Origin: an uncultured Rhizobium sp.
GTDB taxonomy: Bacteria; Pseudomonadota; Alphaproteobacteria; Rhizobiales; Rhizobiaceae
Direction: 5' to 3'
Assembly: GCA_945952415.1 (NCBI GenBank)
Contig: CAMFIF010000011.1
Coordinates: 62,001 to 126,000 of the forward strand
Length of the DNA stretch: 64,000 nt
Shown here: positions 57,345 to 64,000 of the stretch, piece by piece
Numbering within the stretch: the stretch's first letter is position 1
How the letters are laid out: every line of letters begins with the position of its first letter
Translations under genes and position numbers: made by a program
Notes under the pieces: generated by a model
Told to the model about the DNA's origin: nothing
The model's input: the letters and a program-made list of their open reading frames with translations, nothing else
Databases searched by the model: none

Positions 57345-58730
57345 TCAGGCGGGGGACTTCGGGCCGGGATGCGGCGCGGCAAGCGGCCCTTTCCCCTTCA
57401 GCCGGGCGAGGAAGCGGCGGTAATCGGGATTGGCGGTCAGGAGCCGGTCGCCGAGACCGCCGAGGAAATCCACCTCTTCCGGCTTCAGGGTAAAGCGGTT
57501 GTGGAGGCCGAGAATGCGCTTGAGGAGCGCCGGATCCTCGATGTCGGACAGCGCGATGCGGGCGAGATCGACGCTCGGTCCCCGGCAATCGAGGGATGCG
57601 ACCGCGCCGCAGCGGAAGCGCCGAAGCCCTGCCTGCCAGCGCGGCAGGGCGGTGCGCAATCCATCCACCCCCTGGAGATTGGGAATGTTGATCATCGCAT
57701 CCACCGCCGCAACGAGGGTTTCCGGCGCCTTCGGCAGCGCCTCGGTTTCCGAAAGACTGCCACCCCAGCGGGTGGAGGCATCGACGACGAGAACGAGGAG
57801 ATGGCGGATTTCCCGGGCGCGGGCGGGCGTCAGCGGCTCCGGCGCCGGGCGGGCGAGCGAAAGGGTGAGACCCTGTACGCCCGTGCCATCCACCAGCCCG
57901 CCATCATAGAGCTTCAGGTAGCGAATGTCGGACGACTGGCGAAGCCTGGCCTCGCTGCGGTCGAATTCCCGTTCGAACAGTCCTTCGCGCAGCGGAGCCG
58001 CCGCTTCTTTGGCAGCGGGCGGTACGGGGCAGCCGGCGCTGTAATTGCGCAGCACCACGGGCGCAAAGGCAACCGGCACCGCAGCGGATGCGCCGACCGC
58101 CAGCGCCAGCGGATAGCGCGCATGATCGCTGCAGATCGCCGCGAAAGACGGCCGGTCGAAGGCAAAGGGCATGCGGTTATAGAGATCGGTTGCATGGAGA
58201 AGGAGCCGGGGACGGGCGGGCAGGTCGCCGAGCCGCGCACCCCGGAAGAGATGCCGGTCGAGCCAGGCGGGAAAGCCGGTCACGTCGTTTATCCCGCCGC
58301 GATAGCCGCGGATGAGATTGGCGGGCGAGAGCCGCATGGACATGCTCTCTTCCGGATCGGCCAGCAGGAAATCGCGCCGGAAGCCGTCGATCCGATCCGG
58401 CCCGTAAAGGGCGGCATAGGCGGCCAGCACCCCGCCGCCGGAAACGCCGCCCACCACATCCACCGCCTCGGCAAGATCATGACCCTTTCCTGTTGCGGTG
58501 CGCCGCAGCCGGTCGAGAACGCCATAGCCGAAGGCCGCCGAGCGGGCGCCGCCACCGGAAAAGAGCACGATCACCCCTGCCCCGTCGCCAAGGGCCGGGG
58601 CGGAGGCAGCGGATCTTTCCGGCCGGGCCGGGTTCATCGGCAGGTTGAGCGCCGGACTTTTCACCGAAACGCAGGAGGGGAGAATGGCGAGCGCTGCCGC
58701 AGCCAGGAGAACATGCACTGTCTTCTTCAT
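57345..58730 (-). CDS. Patatin-like phospholipase lipoprotein
   Basis: 461 residues; lipoprotein signal with LPSC lipobox at about residues 17-20. The patatin fold shows the oxyanion GGGARSAAFG (about 60-69), the nucleophile Ser in GGVSGGG and the catalytic Asp in DGGLVDG; all are intact, so it should hydrolyse lipid acyl esters at the envelope. The C-terminal region (about 300-461) is extended, with a DCRGPSVDLARIALSDIE helix. RBS weak (AAGGA 12 bases away). Stands alone, divergent from the OmpR-type regulator. Confidence 0.9.
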   Translation of the reverse strand: MKKTVHVLLAAAALAILPSCVSVKSPALNLPMNPARPERSAASAPALGDGAGVIVLFSGGGARSAAFGYGVLDRLRRTATGKGHDLAEAVDVVGGVSGGGVLAAYAALYGPDRIDGFRRDFLLADPEESMSMRLSPANLIRGYRGGINDVTGFPAWLDRHLFRGARLGDLPARPRLLLHATDLYNRMPFAFDRPSFAAICSDHARYPLALAVGASAAVPVAFAPVVLRNYSAGCPVPPAAKEAAAPLREGLFEREFDRSEARLRQSSDIRYLKLYDGGLVDGTGVQGLTLSLARPAPEPLTPARAREIRHLLVLVVDASTRWGGSLSETEALPKAPETLVAAVDAMINIPNLQGVDGLRTALPRWQAGLRRFRCGAVASLDCRGPSVDLARIALSDIEDPALLKRILGLHNRFTLKPEEVDFLGGLGDRLLTANPDYRRFLARLKGKGPLAAPHPGPKSPA

Positions 58731-58852
58731 CAAAGGGAGCCGATCCTTGCAGGCCCGGCGTCAGCGCCGGCCTTTGCGCACAAGCGTCCGGTCACCGCAT
58801 TGCGCCTGCATGGCAGGCCTTCCGGGCCCCCACTCCCGCTTTTTCGGGTAAT

Positions 58853-58869
58853 GCAATGTTGCCGCAATG
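58853..58869 (+). promoter_or_regulatory. Direct repeat of GCAATG upstream of the OmpR-type regulator
   Basis: GCAATG at 58853-58858 and 58864-58869 (11-bp period), with an inverted CATTGC at 58798-58803. OmpR/PhoB-type regulators bind 11-bp-spaced direct repeats; likely autoregulation. Confidence 0.45.
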
Positions 58870-58914
58870 GAGGAAGGCTAGCCCTCCATGCGCTCCAGGA
58901 TGGAAAGGCAGGCC

Positions 58915-59589
58915 ATGCGCATTCTCCTAGTCGAAGACGAAATCGAACTGGCACGGGCACTGAAGGACCAGCTCGCGCGCCATGACATGGTGATCGACCA
59001 TGTCCGCACGGTCAGCGATGCGGTGGCGATCCTGCGCGACCGGGTGCATGACGTGCTGCTGCTGGACCGCCGCCTGCCCGATGGCGACGGGCTCGACATC
59101 ATCCGCCACCAGCGCGCCCAGGGATTTTCGACGCCGGTAATGATGCTCTCGGCACGGGGCGATCTCGCAGACCGCGTGGAGGGGCTCGAACAGGGGGCGG
59201 ACGACTATCTCGGCAAACCCTTTGCCACCAGCGAGCTCGTCGCCCGGCTGCGCGCCCTTGCCCGAAGACCGGCCCGGATCGAAGAGGAGATCGTCCGGGC
59301 CGGCCGGCTGGAATTCGATTTCCATCATCTGGAGGCCCGCATTGCCGGGCGGCCGCTCGTCATGCCGCGCCGCGAGCGGCTGGTGCTTGCCGCGCTGATG
59401 CGGCGCTTCGACTGCATGGTGCTGCGCCCCTCGCTGATGGAACAGGTCTTCGGCCTCGATGACAGCGTGCAGTCCAATGCGCTGGATTCCCATGTCTGCC
59501 GGCTGCGCCGGAAGCTCACCGATGCGGAAGCCGGGCTGGTGCTCGAAGGCATTCGCGGCGTCGGCTACATGCTGCGCGAGGCGATCTAG
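58915..59589 (+). CDS. OmpR-family response regulator (TctD/QseB-like)
   Basis: 224 residues. Receiver with acidic pair LLVEDE, phospho-Asp in DVLLLDRRLPDGDG (about 51) and Lys in YLGKPFATSE; winged-helix DNA-binding domain (about 130-222) with DALDSH-like NALDSHVCRLRRKL. GGAAAGG precedes the ATG. Adjacent to its histidine kinase without any spacer. Signal unknown; the neighbouring patatin could be a target (positional inference). Confidence 0.92.
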   Translation: MRILLVEDEIELARALKDQLARHDMVIDHVRTVSDAVAILRDRVHDVLLLDRRLPDGDGLDIIRHQRAQGFSTPVMMLSARGDLADRVEGLEQGADDYLGKPFATSELVARLRALARRPARIEEEIVRAGRLEFDFHHLEARIAGRPLVMPRRERLVLAALMRRFDCMVLRPSLMEQVFGLDDSVQSNALDSHVCRLRRKLTDAEAGLVLEGIRGVGYMLREAI

Positions 59590-60951
59590 ATGGGAAGCCT
59601 CCGATCCACCCTCATACGCCGGCTGGCCTTCCTCCAGGCGGTTATCCTGCTCGCCATCGTCCTCATGGCCGTCAACGGCACATGGCTGTTCGTCGCCGGC
59701 TCCGGCTATTACGAAAGCGGCGCCATGGATGCGCTGGAGGATGCGGTCTACCGGCGAAGCGACGGGCATCTCGCGCTCGACAGCACGCCGGCGCTCGCCC
59801 GCATCCGCCGGGAAAGCGCCAATCTCTGGTTCGTGATCCGCGACGAGCGGGGCATGACGCTGAGCGGCGGCCAGATACCGGAACGCTACCGCGCGGTGCT
59901 GGACGAGCTGCCCTATCTGGGCCGGCTCGAATTTTCCAAGCCCGCCTCCGCCGAGGACAGCGTGACGGCGCTCGCCAGATGGCGGGATACGGCGGCGGGC
60001 CGGGTGCAGATCTTCACCATCGCCCACCCCTTCCTCTCCTGGCGGCGGCTTCTCGGCGGGGCTTCCTATATGAGCCTCGTTTTCTCGCTGCCGATCCTGG
60101 CGCTCGTCGTCATCGTGACCGTGCTGGCCACGCCCGTCATCGTCACCCGTGCCTTTGCCGGCCTGGAGGCGCTCCGGCGGCAGGCGGATGCGATCGATGT
60201 CGACCGGGAGGGGGTGCGGCTATCGGCAAGTCCGGTGCCGGCGGAAGTCCAGCCGCTGGTGGAGGCGGTCAATGCCGCGCTCGACCGGCTGGACCGCGGC
60301 TATGAGCGCCAGCGCCGGCTGCTTGCCGATGCCGCCCATGAATTGCGCACGCCGATTGCAATCCTCAACGCCCATGTGGAGGACCTGCCGCCCGGCCCCG
60401 ATCGCCAGCGGCTCAGCGAGGATGCGGCCCGGCTTTCGACGCTGGCCGGCCAGCTGCTCGATCTCCAGCGGCTGGAACTGCAACCCGCCCGTTTCCGCAA
60501 GCTGGAGCTGAACGCGCTTGCAAGACGGGTGATCGCCGCCATCGCCCCGCTCGCCTTCCGGGCGGGTTACGGGGTGGATTTCCAGCCCGCGCCGGGCGAG
60601 GTCTGGGTGGAGGGCGACGAAACGGCGCTGGAACGGGCGCTGTCGAACCTTCTGCAGAATGCGATCGACCATGGCGGGCGGCGGGGCGAGATCACGCTTC
60701 TCGTTTCGCCGGAGGGATCGCTTTCGGTCATGGACGAGGGAGAGGGCGTGCCGCAAGCCGCGCGCGAGCGGATCTTCGAACCCTTCCACCGGCTGGGCGA
60801 GGAGGGCCGCGGTGCGGGCCTCGGCCTCAATCTCGTCCAGCGGATCGCCGGTCTCCATCAGGGCAGGGTCGACTGTCTGGACCGGGAAGGGAAGGCGGGC
60901 GCCTGCTTCCGCCTCACGCTGCCGGTGCCGAAGCCCTCGGCCCGGGCGTAA
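59590..60951 (+). CDS. Sensor histidine kinase partner of the OmpR-family regulator
   Basis: 453 residues. Helix at about 13-37, a periplasmic domain (about 38-160), helix at about 165-190, a short HAMP-like linker, HisKA with the phospho-His in ADAAHELRTPIAILNAHVED and HATPase_c with NLLQNAIDHGG and GAGLGLNLVQRI. Starts at the base after the regulator's stop. Resembles TctE/QseC-type kinases, whose N-terminal region binds organic acids or is a PAS-like sensor; the ligand here is open. Confidence 0.93.
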   Translation: MGSLRSTLIRRLAFLQAVILLAIVLMAVNGTWLFVAGSGYYESGAMDALEDAVYRRSDGHLALDSTPALARIRRESANLWFVIRDERGMTLSGGQIPERYRAVLDELPYLGRLEFSKPASAEDSVTALARWRDTAAGRVQIFTIAHPFLSWRRLLGGASYMSLVFSLPILALVVIVTVLATPVIVTRAFAGLEALRRQADAIDVDREGVRLSASPVPAEVQPLVEAVNAALDRLDRGYERQRRLLADAAHELRTPIAILNAHVEDLPPGPDRQRLSEDAARLSTLAGQLLDLQRLELQPARFRKLELNALARRVIAAIAPLAFRAGYGVDFQPAPGEVWVEGDETALERALSNLLQNAIDHGGRRGEITLLVSPEGSLSVMDEGEGVPQAARERIFEPFHRLGEEGRGAGLGLNLVQRIAGLHQGRVDCLDREGKAGACFRLTLPVPKPSARA

Positions 60952-60962
60952 ACAGGGGCCGC

Positions 60963-61325
60963 TCAAGCGGCGCGCAGCAGGCGCTCCACGGTCTTCAGAA
61001 GCGTGTCCTGGTGATAGGGCTTGTCGAGAACCGCATCGAACATGTCGGGATGGGCGCGGCCGATGCTGCCCTGGGCACCGCTGACCAGAATGATCGGAAT
61101 GGCCGAAAGCGAGGCATCGCTGCGCAGGGCCCGGGCAAGTTCCAGCCCGGTCATCAGCGGCATCATGAAATCCGTGATCACCAGATCCGGGCGTTTTTCC
61201 CGGACGAGCGCCAGGGCCGCCCTGCCATGGGGCGCTGCCATCACCGTATAGCCCGCATCTTCCAGCATCATGGCCAGGACGTCCGCGATCAGAAACTCAT
61301 CCTCGGCGATTACGATCAGTGGCAT
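60963..61325 (-). CDS. Single-domain response regulator paired with KaiC
   Basis: 120 residues, one receiver domain. Acidic pair IAEDE (7-10), phospho-Asp52 in LVITDFMMPLM, Thr/Ser in LVSGAQGS and Lys in VLDKPYHQD are all present. No output domain, so it works by protein contact or as a phosphate sink. It starts 23 bases after the KaiC-like gene, so the two are probably co-transcribed. Confidence 0.9.
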   Translation of the reverse strand: MPLIVIAEDEFLIADVLAMMLEDAGYTVMAAPHGRAALALVREKRPDLVITDFMMPLMTGLELARALRSDASLSAIPIILVSGAQGSIGRAHPDMFDAVLDKPYHQDTLLKTVERLLRAA

Positions 61326-61348
61326 TTCCTGGCTCGCACTTTCTTTTT

Positions 61349-62791
61349 TCAGATGCCAGAGGGCCCCGTCGTTTCCCCTGGCGCAGAAGAGAGATTCGGC
61401 GGGATGGGCCGCACCGCCGGCCCCCCGGCATCGAAACACAATTCCTGGACCACCGGATCGAAAGCGCGATCCCTGACCTTCAGGACCGACACCGTTCGCC
61501 AGTAGCCGGGACCGTTCTGCACGTTGCGCAGCATCACCAGATTGTCGAGCAGGCTGGAAATTTCGGAAATGGGGGCCCTTACCGTCGGCCCAACAATATC
61601 CCTCAGTTCCCAAGTCGCCAGCGTCGTAACGCCGATGGCCCGCAACTCGTTCGTGAGGGAGGCAAAAAATTCGACGAGCCGCGGCGGATGGATGGCGGCC
61701 CGCTCGAAACCGCCGAGCCCGTCGATGAGCAGCCGCCGGATGCCCCGCGAGCGCACCTCGTCCAGAAGCCGGTAGGCGAGCTTGTCGAGCAGGTTTTCCG
61801 TCATCGGATTCCAGATGATGTCGAGCGCGCCCGAAGAGAGCCCCCTTTCGAGATCGATATCGAGCGCGCGCGCCTTGCTGAGCAGGCGATTGCGCGTCTC
61901 GTAGAAGCCGAAATGCAGGCCGGGTTCTTCCGGCGTCGCCTCGGAAAGGAAGGCCAGCCCGAAAGAGGTCTTGCCCGTGCCGGAGGGGCCGAAGACCAGC
62001 GTAACCGAGCCTTCCGGCACACCGCCGCCCAAAAGCCGGTCGAAACCGGCCGTGCCGGAACGGATCGAGCCGGTACGTTCCTGATCGGGAATGGACGGTT
62101 CGGCAAGCGCCAGTTCCAGGCGCGGAAAGACCGTCACCCCCTTGGAGGTGATCTCGAACTGATGATAGCCGCCGAGCGAGCCGCTGCCGCGGGATTTCTT
62201 CACCTGGATGCGGCGCACCGAGCGCACGCCGATGAGCTCGTCATGCAGTTCGAGCACGCCGTCCACCATCGTATATTCAGGACTGTCCTCCGTCACGCGC
62301 GTGCTGGTGAGGAAGAGCACCGTGCAGCCGGCAAAGGCCGCCTGGCTCTGCACTTCAGCCACGAAGGTCTTCACGTCGAGATCGCTGTCGGCCCGGTCGC
62401 GGGCATTGAGCAGGCCGTCGAAGACCAGCAGCGTCGCCTCCTGCCGGGAGATTTCCTCCCGGATCAGCCGCACCACGGCGGACAGTCCCTCGTCGCGCAG
62501 GGTCTGGAACACGCTCACATAGGTGACATTGGTGCCGAGCTGGTCGTAATCGAAGAAATCCAGCGTGCCGAGCGCCTGGAACAGCCGCTCATGGGTTTCG
62601 GCGAGCAGCGTCACATAGAGCACCTTCCGGCCGCGGGTTACGCTGGCAAAGGCGATCTGATTGGAAACGATGGTTTTCCCGGCGCCCGGATGGCCCTGAA
62701 GGATATAGGATGCCCCCTCTATGAGCCCGCCACCCAGGATCGCGTCGAGACCCGGAATGCCTGTCGAAAATCGGGGAAGGTTTTTTGTCAC
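61349..62791 (-). CDS. KaiC-like double RecA-domain ATPase
   Basis: 480 residues with both RecA domains: CI (about 1-235, Walker A QGHPGAGKT) and CII (about 240-480, Walker A FGPSGTGKT). STGIPGLDAILGGGLIEGAS and SGTAGFDRLLGGGVPEGS are the domain starts. In CII the segment EISSLLDNLVML aligns to the cyanobacterial phosphosite, giving Ser412-Ser413 in place of Ser431-Thr432. The catalytic Glu pairs are altered: LAET in CI and FYET in CII keep only the second Glu. GTG start with AGGGA. No kaiA or kaiB nearby. Confidence 0.88.
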   Translation of the reverse strand: MTKNLPRFSTGIPGLDAILGGGLIEGASYILQGHPGAGKTIVSNQIAFASVTRGRKVLYVTLLAETHERLFQALGTLDFFDYDQLGTNVTYVSVFQTLRDEGLSAVVRLIREEISRQEATLLVFDGLLNARDRADSDLDVKTFVAEVQSQAAFAGCTVLFLTSTRVTEDSPEYTMVDGVLELHDELIGVRSVRRIQVKKSRGSGSLGGYHQFEITSKGVTVFPRLELALAEPSIPDQERTGSIRSGTAGFDRLLGGGVPEGSVTLVFGPSGTGKTSFGLAFLSEATPEEPGLHFGFYETRNRLLSKARALDIDLERGLSSGALDIIWNPMTENLLDKLAYRLLDEVRSRGIRRLLIDGLGGFERAAIHPPRLVEFFASLTNELRAIGVTTLATWELRDIVGPTVRAPISEISSLLDNLVMLRNVQNGPGYWRTVSVLKVRDRAFDPVVQELCFDAGGPAVRPIPPNLSSAPGETTGPSGI

Positions 62792-63071
62792 GAGGATCGT
62801 CCCTAGCTGACTGCCGGATGAACACTAGGGCTGCGACGGGATATTGCAACTAAGTCTTGTTATTTATTGGAATTTTTCCTTTGAAAAACGCATGAGTTGA
62901 TTTTTTTAACGGAAATTCCTCGCTTTTGCGGAGAGCGCACCGAGCAGGAGCCGGCGAAAGCGAGCCCGTCCATGGGCAAAACCGGCCGGACGGGCCACCC
63001 CGACAGGCGGCCCATAAGGGAAAAACGGGACCGTTCCTTTCTCCCCTTTCAGACCTTTGCGCACTATCCCG

Positions 63072-64000
63072 TCAGCCGGGCAGCCGGGCTTCCGCCTGAC
63101 CCCGGAGGATGCGCCCGATCCAGGAGCTGCGCGCGGCAAGGGCCGCCCGGGCAAGCTCGCTTTCGGGGGCAAAGACATCGAAACCGTGGAAGCCGCCGGA
63201 CCAGACATGCAGCTCGGCGCTGCCGCCTGTCGCCCAGATGCGGTTCGCATAGGCGATGTTCTCGTCCCGGAACATTTCCGCGCTGCCCGCCTCGATGAAG
63301 GCGGGCGGCAGGCCGGAGAGGTCCGTTGCCCGCATCGGCGCGGCATAGGGCGAGACCTGATCGGTGCCCACGCGGTCACCCAGCAGGCATAACCAGCCGA
63401 GCAGGTTCGCCGCCCGCGTCCAGGTGGTGCCGGTCAGAAACTGGTGGCTGGAGAGCGTCGAATTCGTATCGTCGATCATCGGGCAGAGCAGCAGTTGCCC
63501 GGCGAGCTTCACGCTGTTCCGGTCCCGCGCCATCAGGGCGACACCGGCCGAAAGCCCGCCGCCGGCACTCCCGCCCATGACGATGATCCGGTCCGGATCG
63601 ATGCCGAGGTCACGGGCCTGTCCGGCAAACCAGACGAGACCGGCATGGCAATCCTCCACCGGTGCGGGATCGGGATGTTCGGGCGCCAGCCGGTAGTCGA
63701 CGGTGGCCGCCACGACCCCGTGCTCCACCACCATGGCCGCAAGGCGCGGCACGTCCATCCGCCGGTTGCCGACCATCATGCCGCCGCCGTGAATGTTGTA
63801 GAGCGCGGCAAGCGGCGCGCCGCCCGCCTTTGCCCGTGCGCCATGGCCGCGCGGGGCAAGGATGGTGATCGGGATATCGGGACCGCCGCCGGGGCCGGGC
63901 GCCCTGTGCTCGCTCCATTCGACCGGCAGGTCGCCGACCGCCGCCTCGACCGAGGGAATGCCGCGCTCCATCTCGGCGCGGATCGTCGGCAGCATCTCCC
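63072..64000 (-). CDS. Alpha/beta hydrolase (HSL family), N-terminus beyond the window
   Basis: At least 309 residues. Motifs of hormone-sensitive-lipase esterases: oxyanion NIHGGGMMVG, nucleophile elbow GGSAGGG, catalytic Asp region SAEMFRDE and His in SGGFHGFDVF. The in-frame ATG near 63995 has no proper RBS and family members usually have 20-40 more residues, so the true start probably lies past base 64000. No signal peptide visible in the part seen. Substrate unknown; such enzymes often hydrolyse short-chain esters. Confidence 0.85.
   Translation of the reverse strand, partial: EMLPTIRAEMERGIPSVEAAVGDLPVEWSEHRAPGPGGGPDIPITILAPRGHGARAKAGGAPLAALYNIHGGGMMVGNRRMDVPRLAAMVVEHGVVAATVDYRLAPEHPDPAPVEDCHAGLVWFAGQARDLGIDPDRIIVMGGSAGGGLSAGVALMARDRNSVKLAGQLLLCPMIDDTNSTLSSHQFLTGTTWTRAANLLGWLCLLGDRVGTDQVSPYAAPMRATDLSGLPPAFIEAGSAEMFRDENIAYANRIWATGGSAELHVWSGGFHGFDVFAPESELARAALAARSSWIGRILRGQAEARLPG

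Overview
The window is high-GC, densely coded, single-chromosome-like DNA. Gene content (norCBQD with nnrU, glycine-betaine and N-methyl-amino-acid demethylases, several ABC uptake operons, a ROK regulator, tandem chemoreceptors, DUF1236, an EcfG-type promoter) points to an alphaproteobacterium of the order Hyphomicrobiales, most likely a member or close relative of Rhizobiaceae. That placement is inferred from gene families, not from a marker gene. I see no tRNA, rRNA, insertion sequence, prophage or CRISPR array.

Layout. 1-8189 is a nitric-oxide respiration block: the end of a pseudoazurin gene, an FMN-riboswitch-controlled ribB, two DUF2249 genes, norDQBC on the minus strand, and a divergent small membrane gene plus nnrU. 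Three FNR/NnrR-type boxes mark the block. 8360-17173 holds an orphan branched-chain-type binding protein, a glycine betaine demethylase pair (gbcA-gbcB) preceded by a cobalamin riboswitch, a TetR/darcynin/SDR divergon, a MipA porin-like protein and a fumarylacetoacetase-family enzyme. 17179-19417 is a cluster of four exported or membrane proteins of unknown role. 19952-24988 is a tandem pair of nearly identical dCache chemoreceptors. 25089-32495 is a ROK-controlled sugar ABC operon with a SIS-domain enzyme and a PfkB kinase. 33710-39917 carries a DMT exporter, an Ldh2-family dehydrogenase and two divergent FMN/4Fe-4S demethylases that share an inverted-repeat operator. 40268-46102 is a complete peptide/oligosaccharide-type ABC operon ending in a GNAT gene. 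46169-53898 mixes a TadG-like VWA protein, a PilZ protein, riboflavin genes (ribA and a reductase-only ribD), a zinc alcohol dehydrogenase with divergent LysR regulator, a diguanylate cyclase and an SMR pump. 53920-64000 is signalling-rich: a 30-residue membrane peptide, DUF1236, a NarL-type two-component pair bracketed by matching operator dyads, a glycine-rich exported protein, a patatin lipoprotein, an OmpR-type two-component pair, a KaiC-like ATPase with its own receiver protein, and a partial esterase.

How parts fit. The pseudoazurin and Nor genes serve denitrification or NO detoxification, and their boxes suggest one FNR/NnrR-class regulator. Riboflavin synthesis is split: stand-alone ribB is under FMN control, whereas ribA carries only a degenerate RibB-like half. 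The most striking regulatory observation is the B12 riboswitch reading into the betaine demethylase operon; betaine demethylation leads to glycine, a precursor of 5-aminolevulinate and so of the corrin ring. A second is the tandem CGGAC-N4-GTCCG dyad found only on both sides of the NarL-type two-component pair among the intergenic regions I read, which suggests its own operator and targets.
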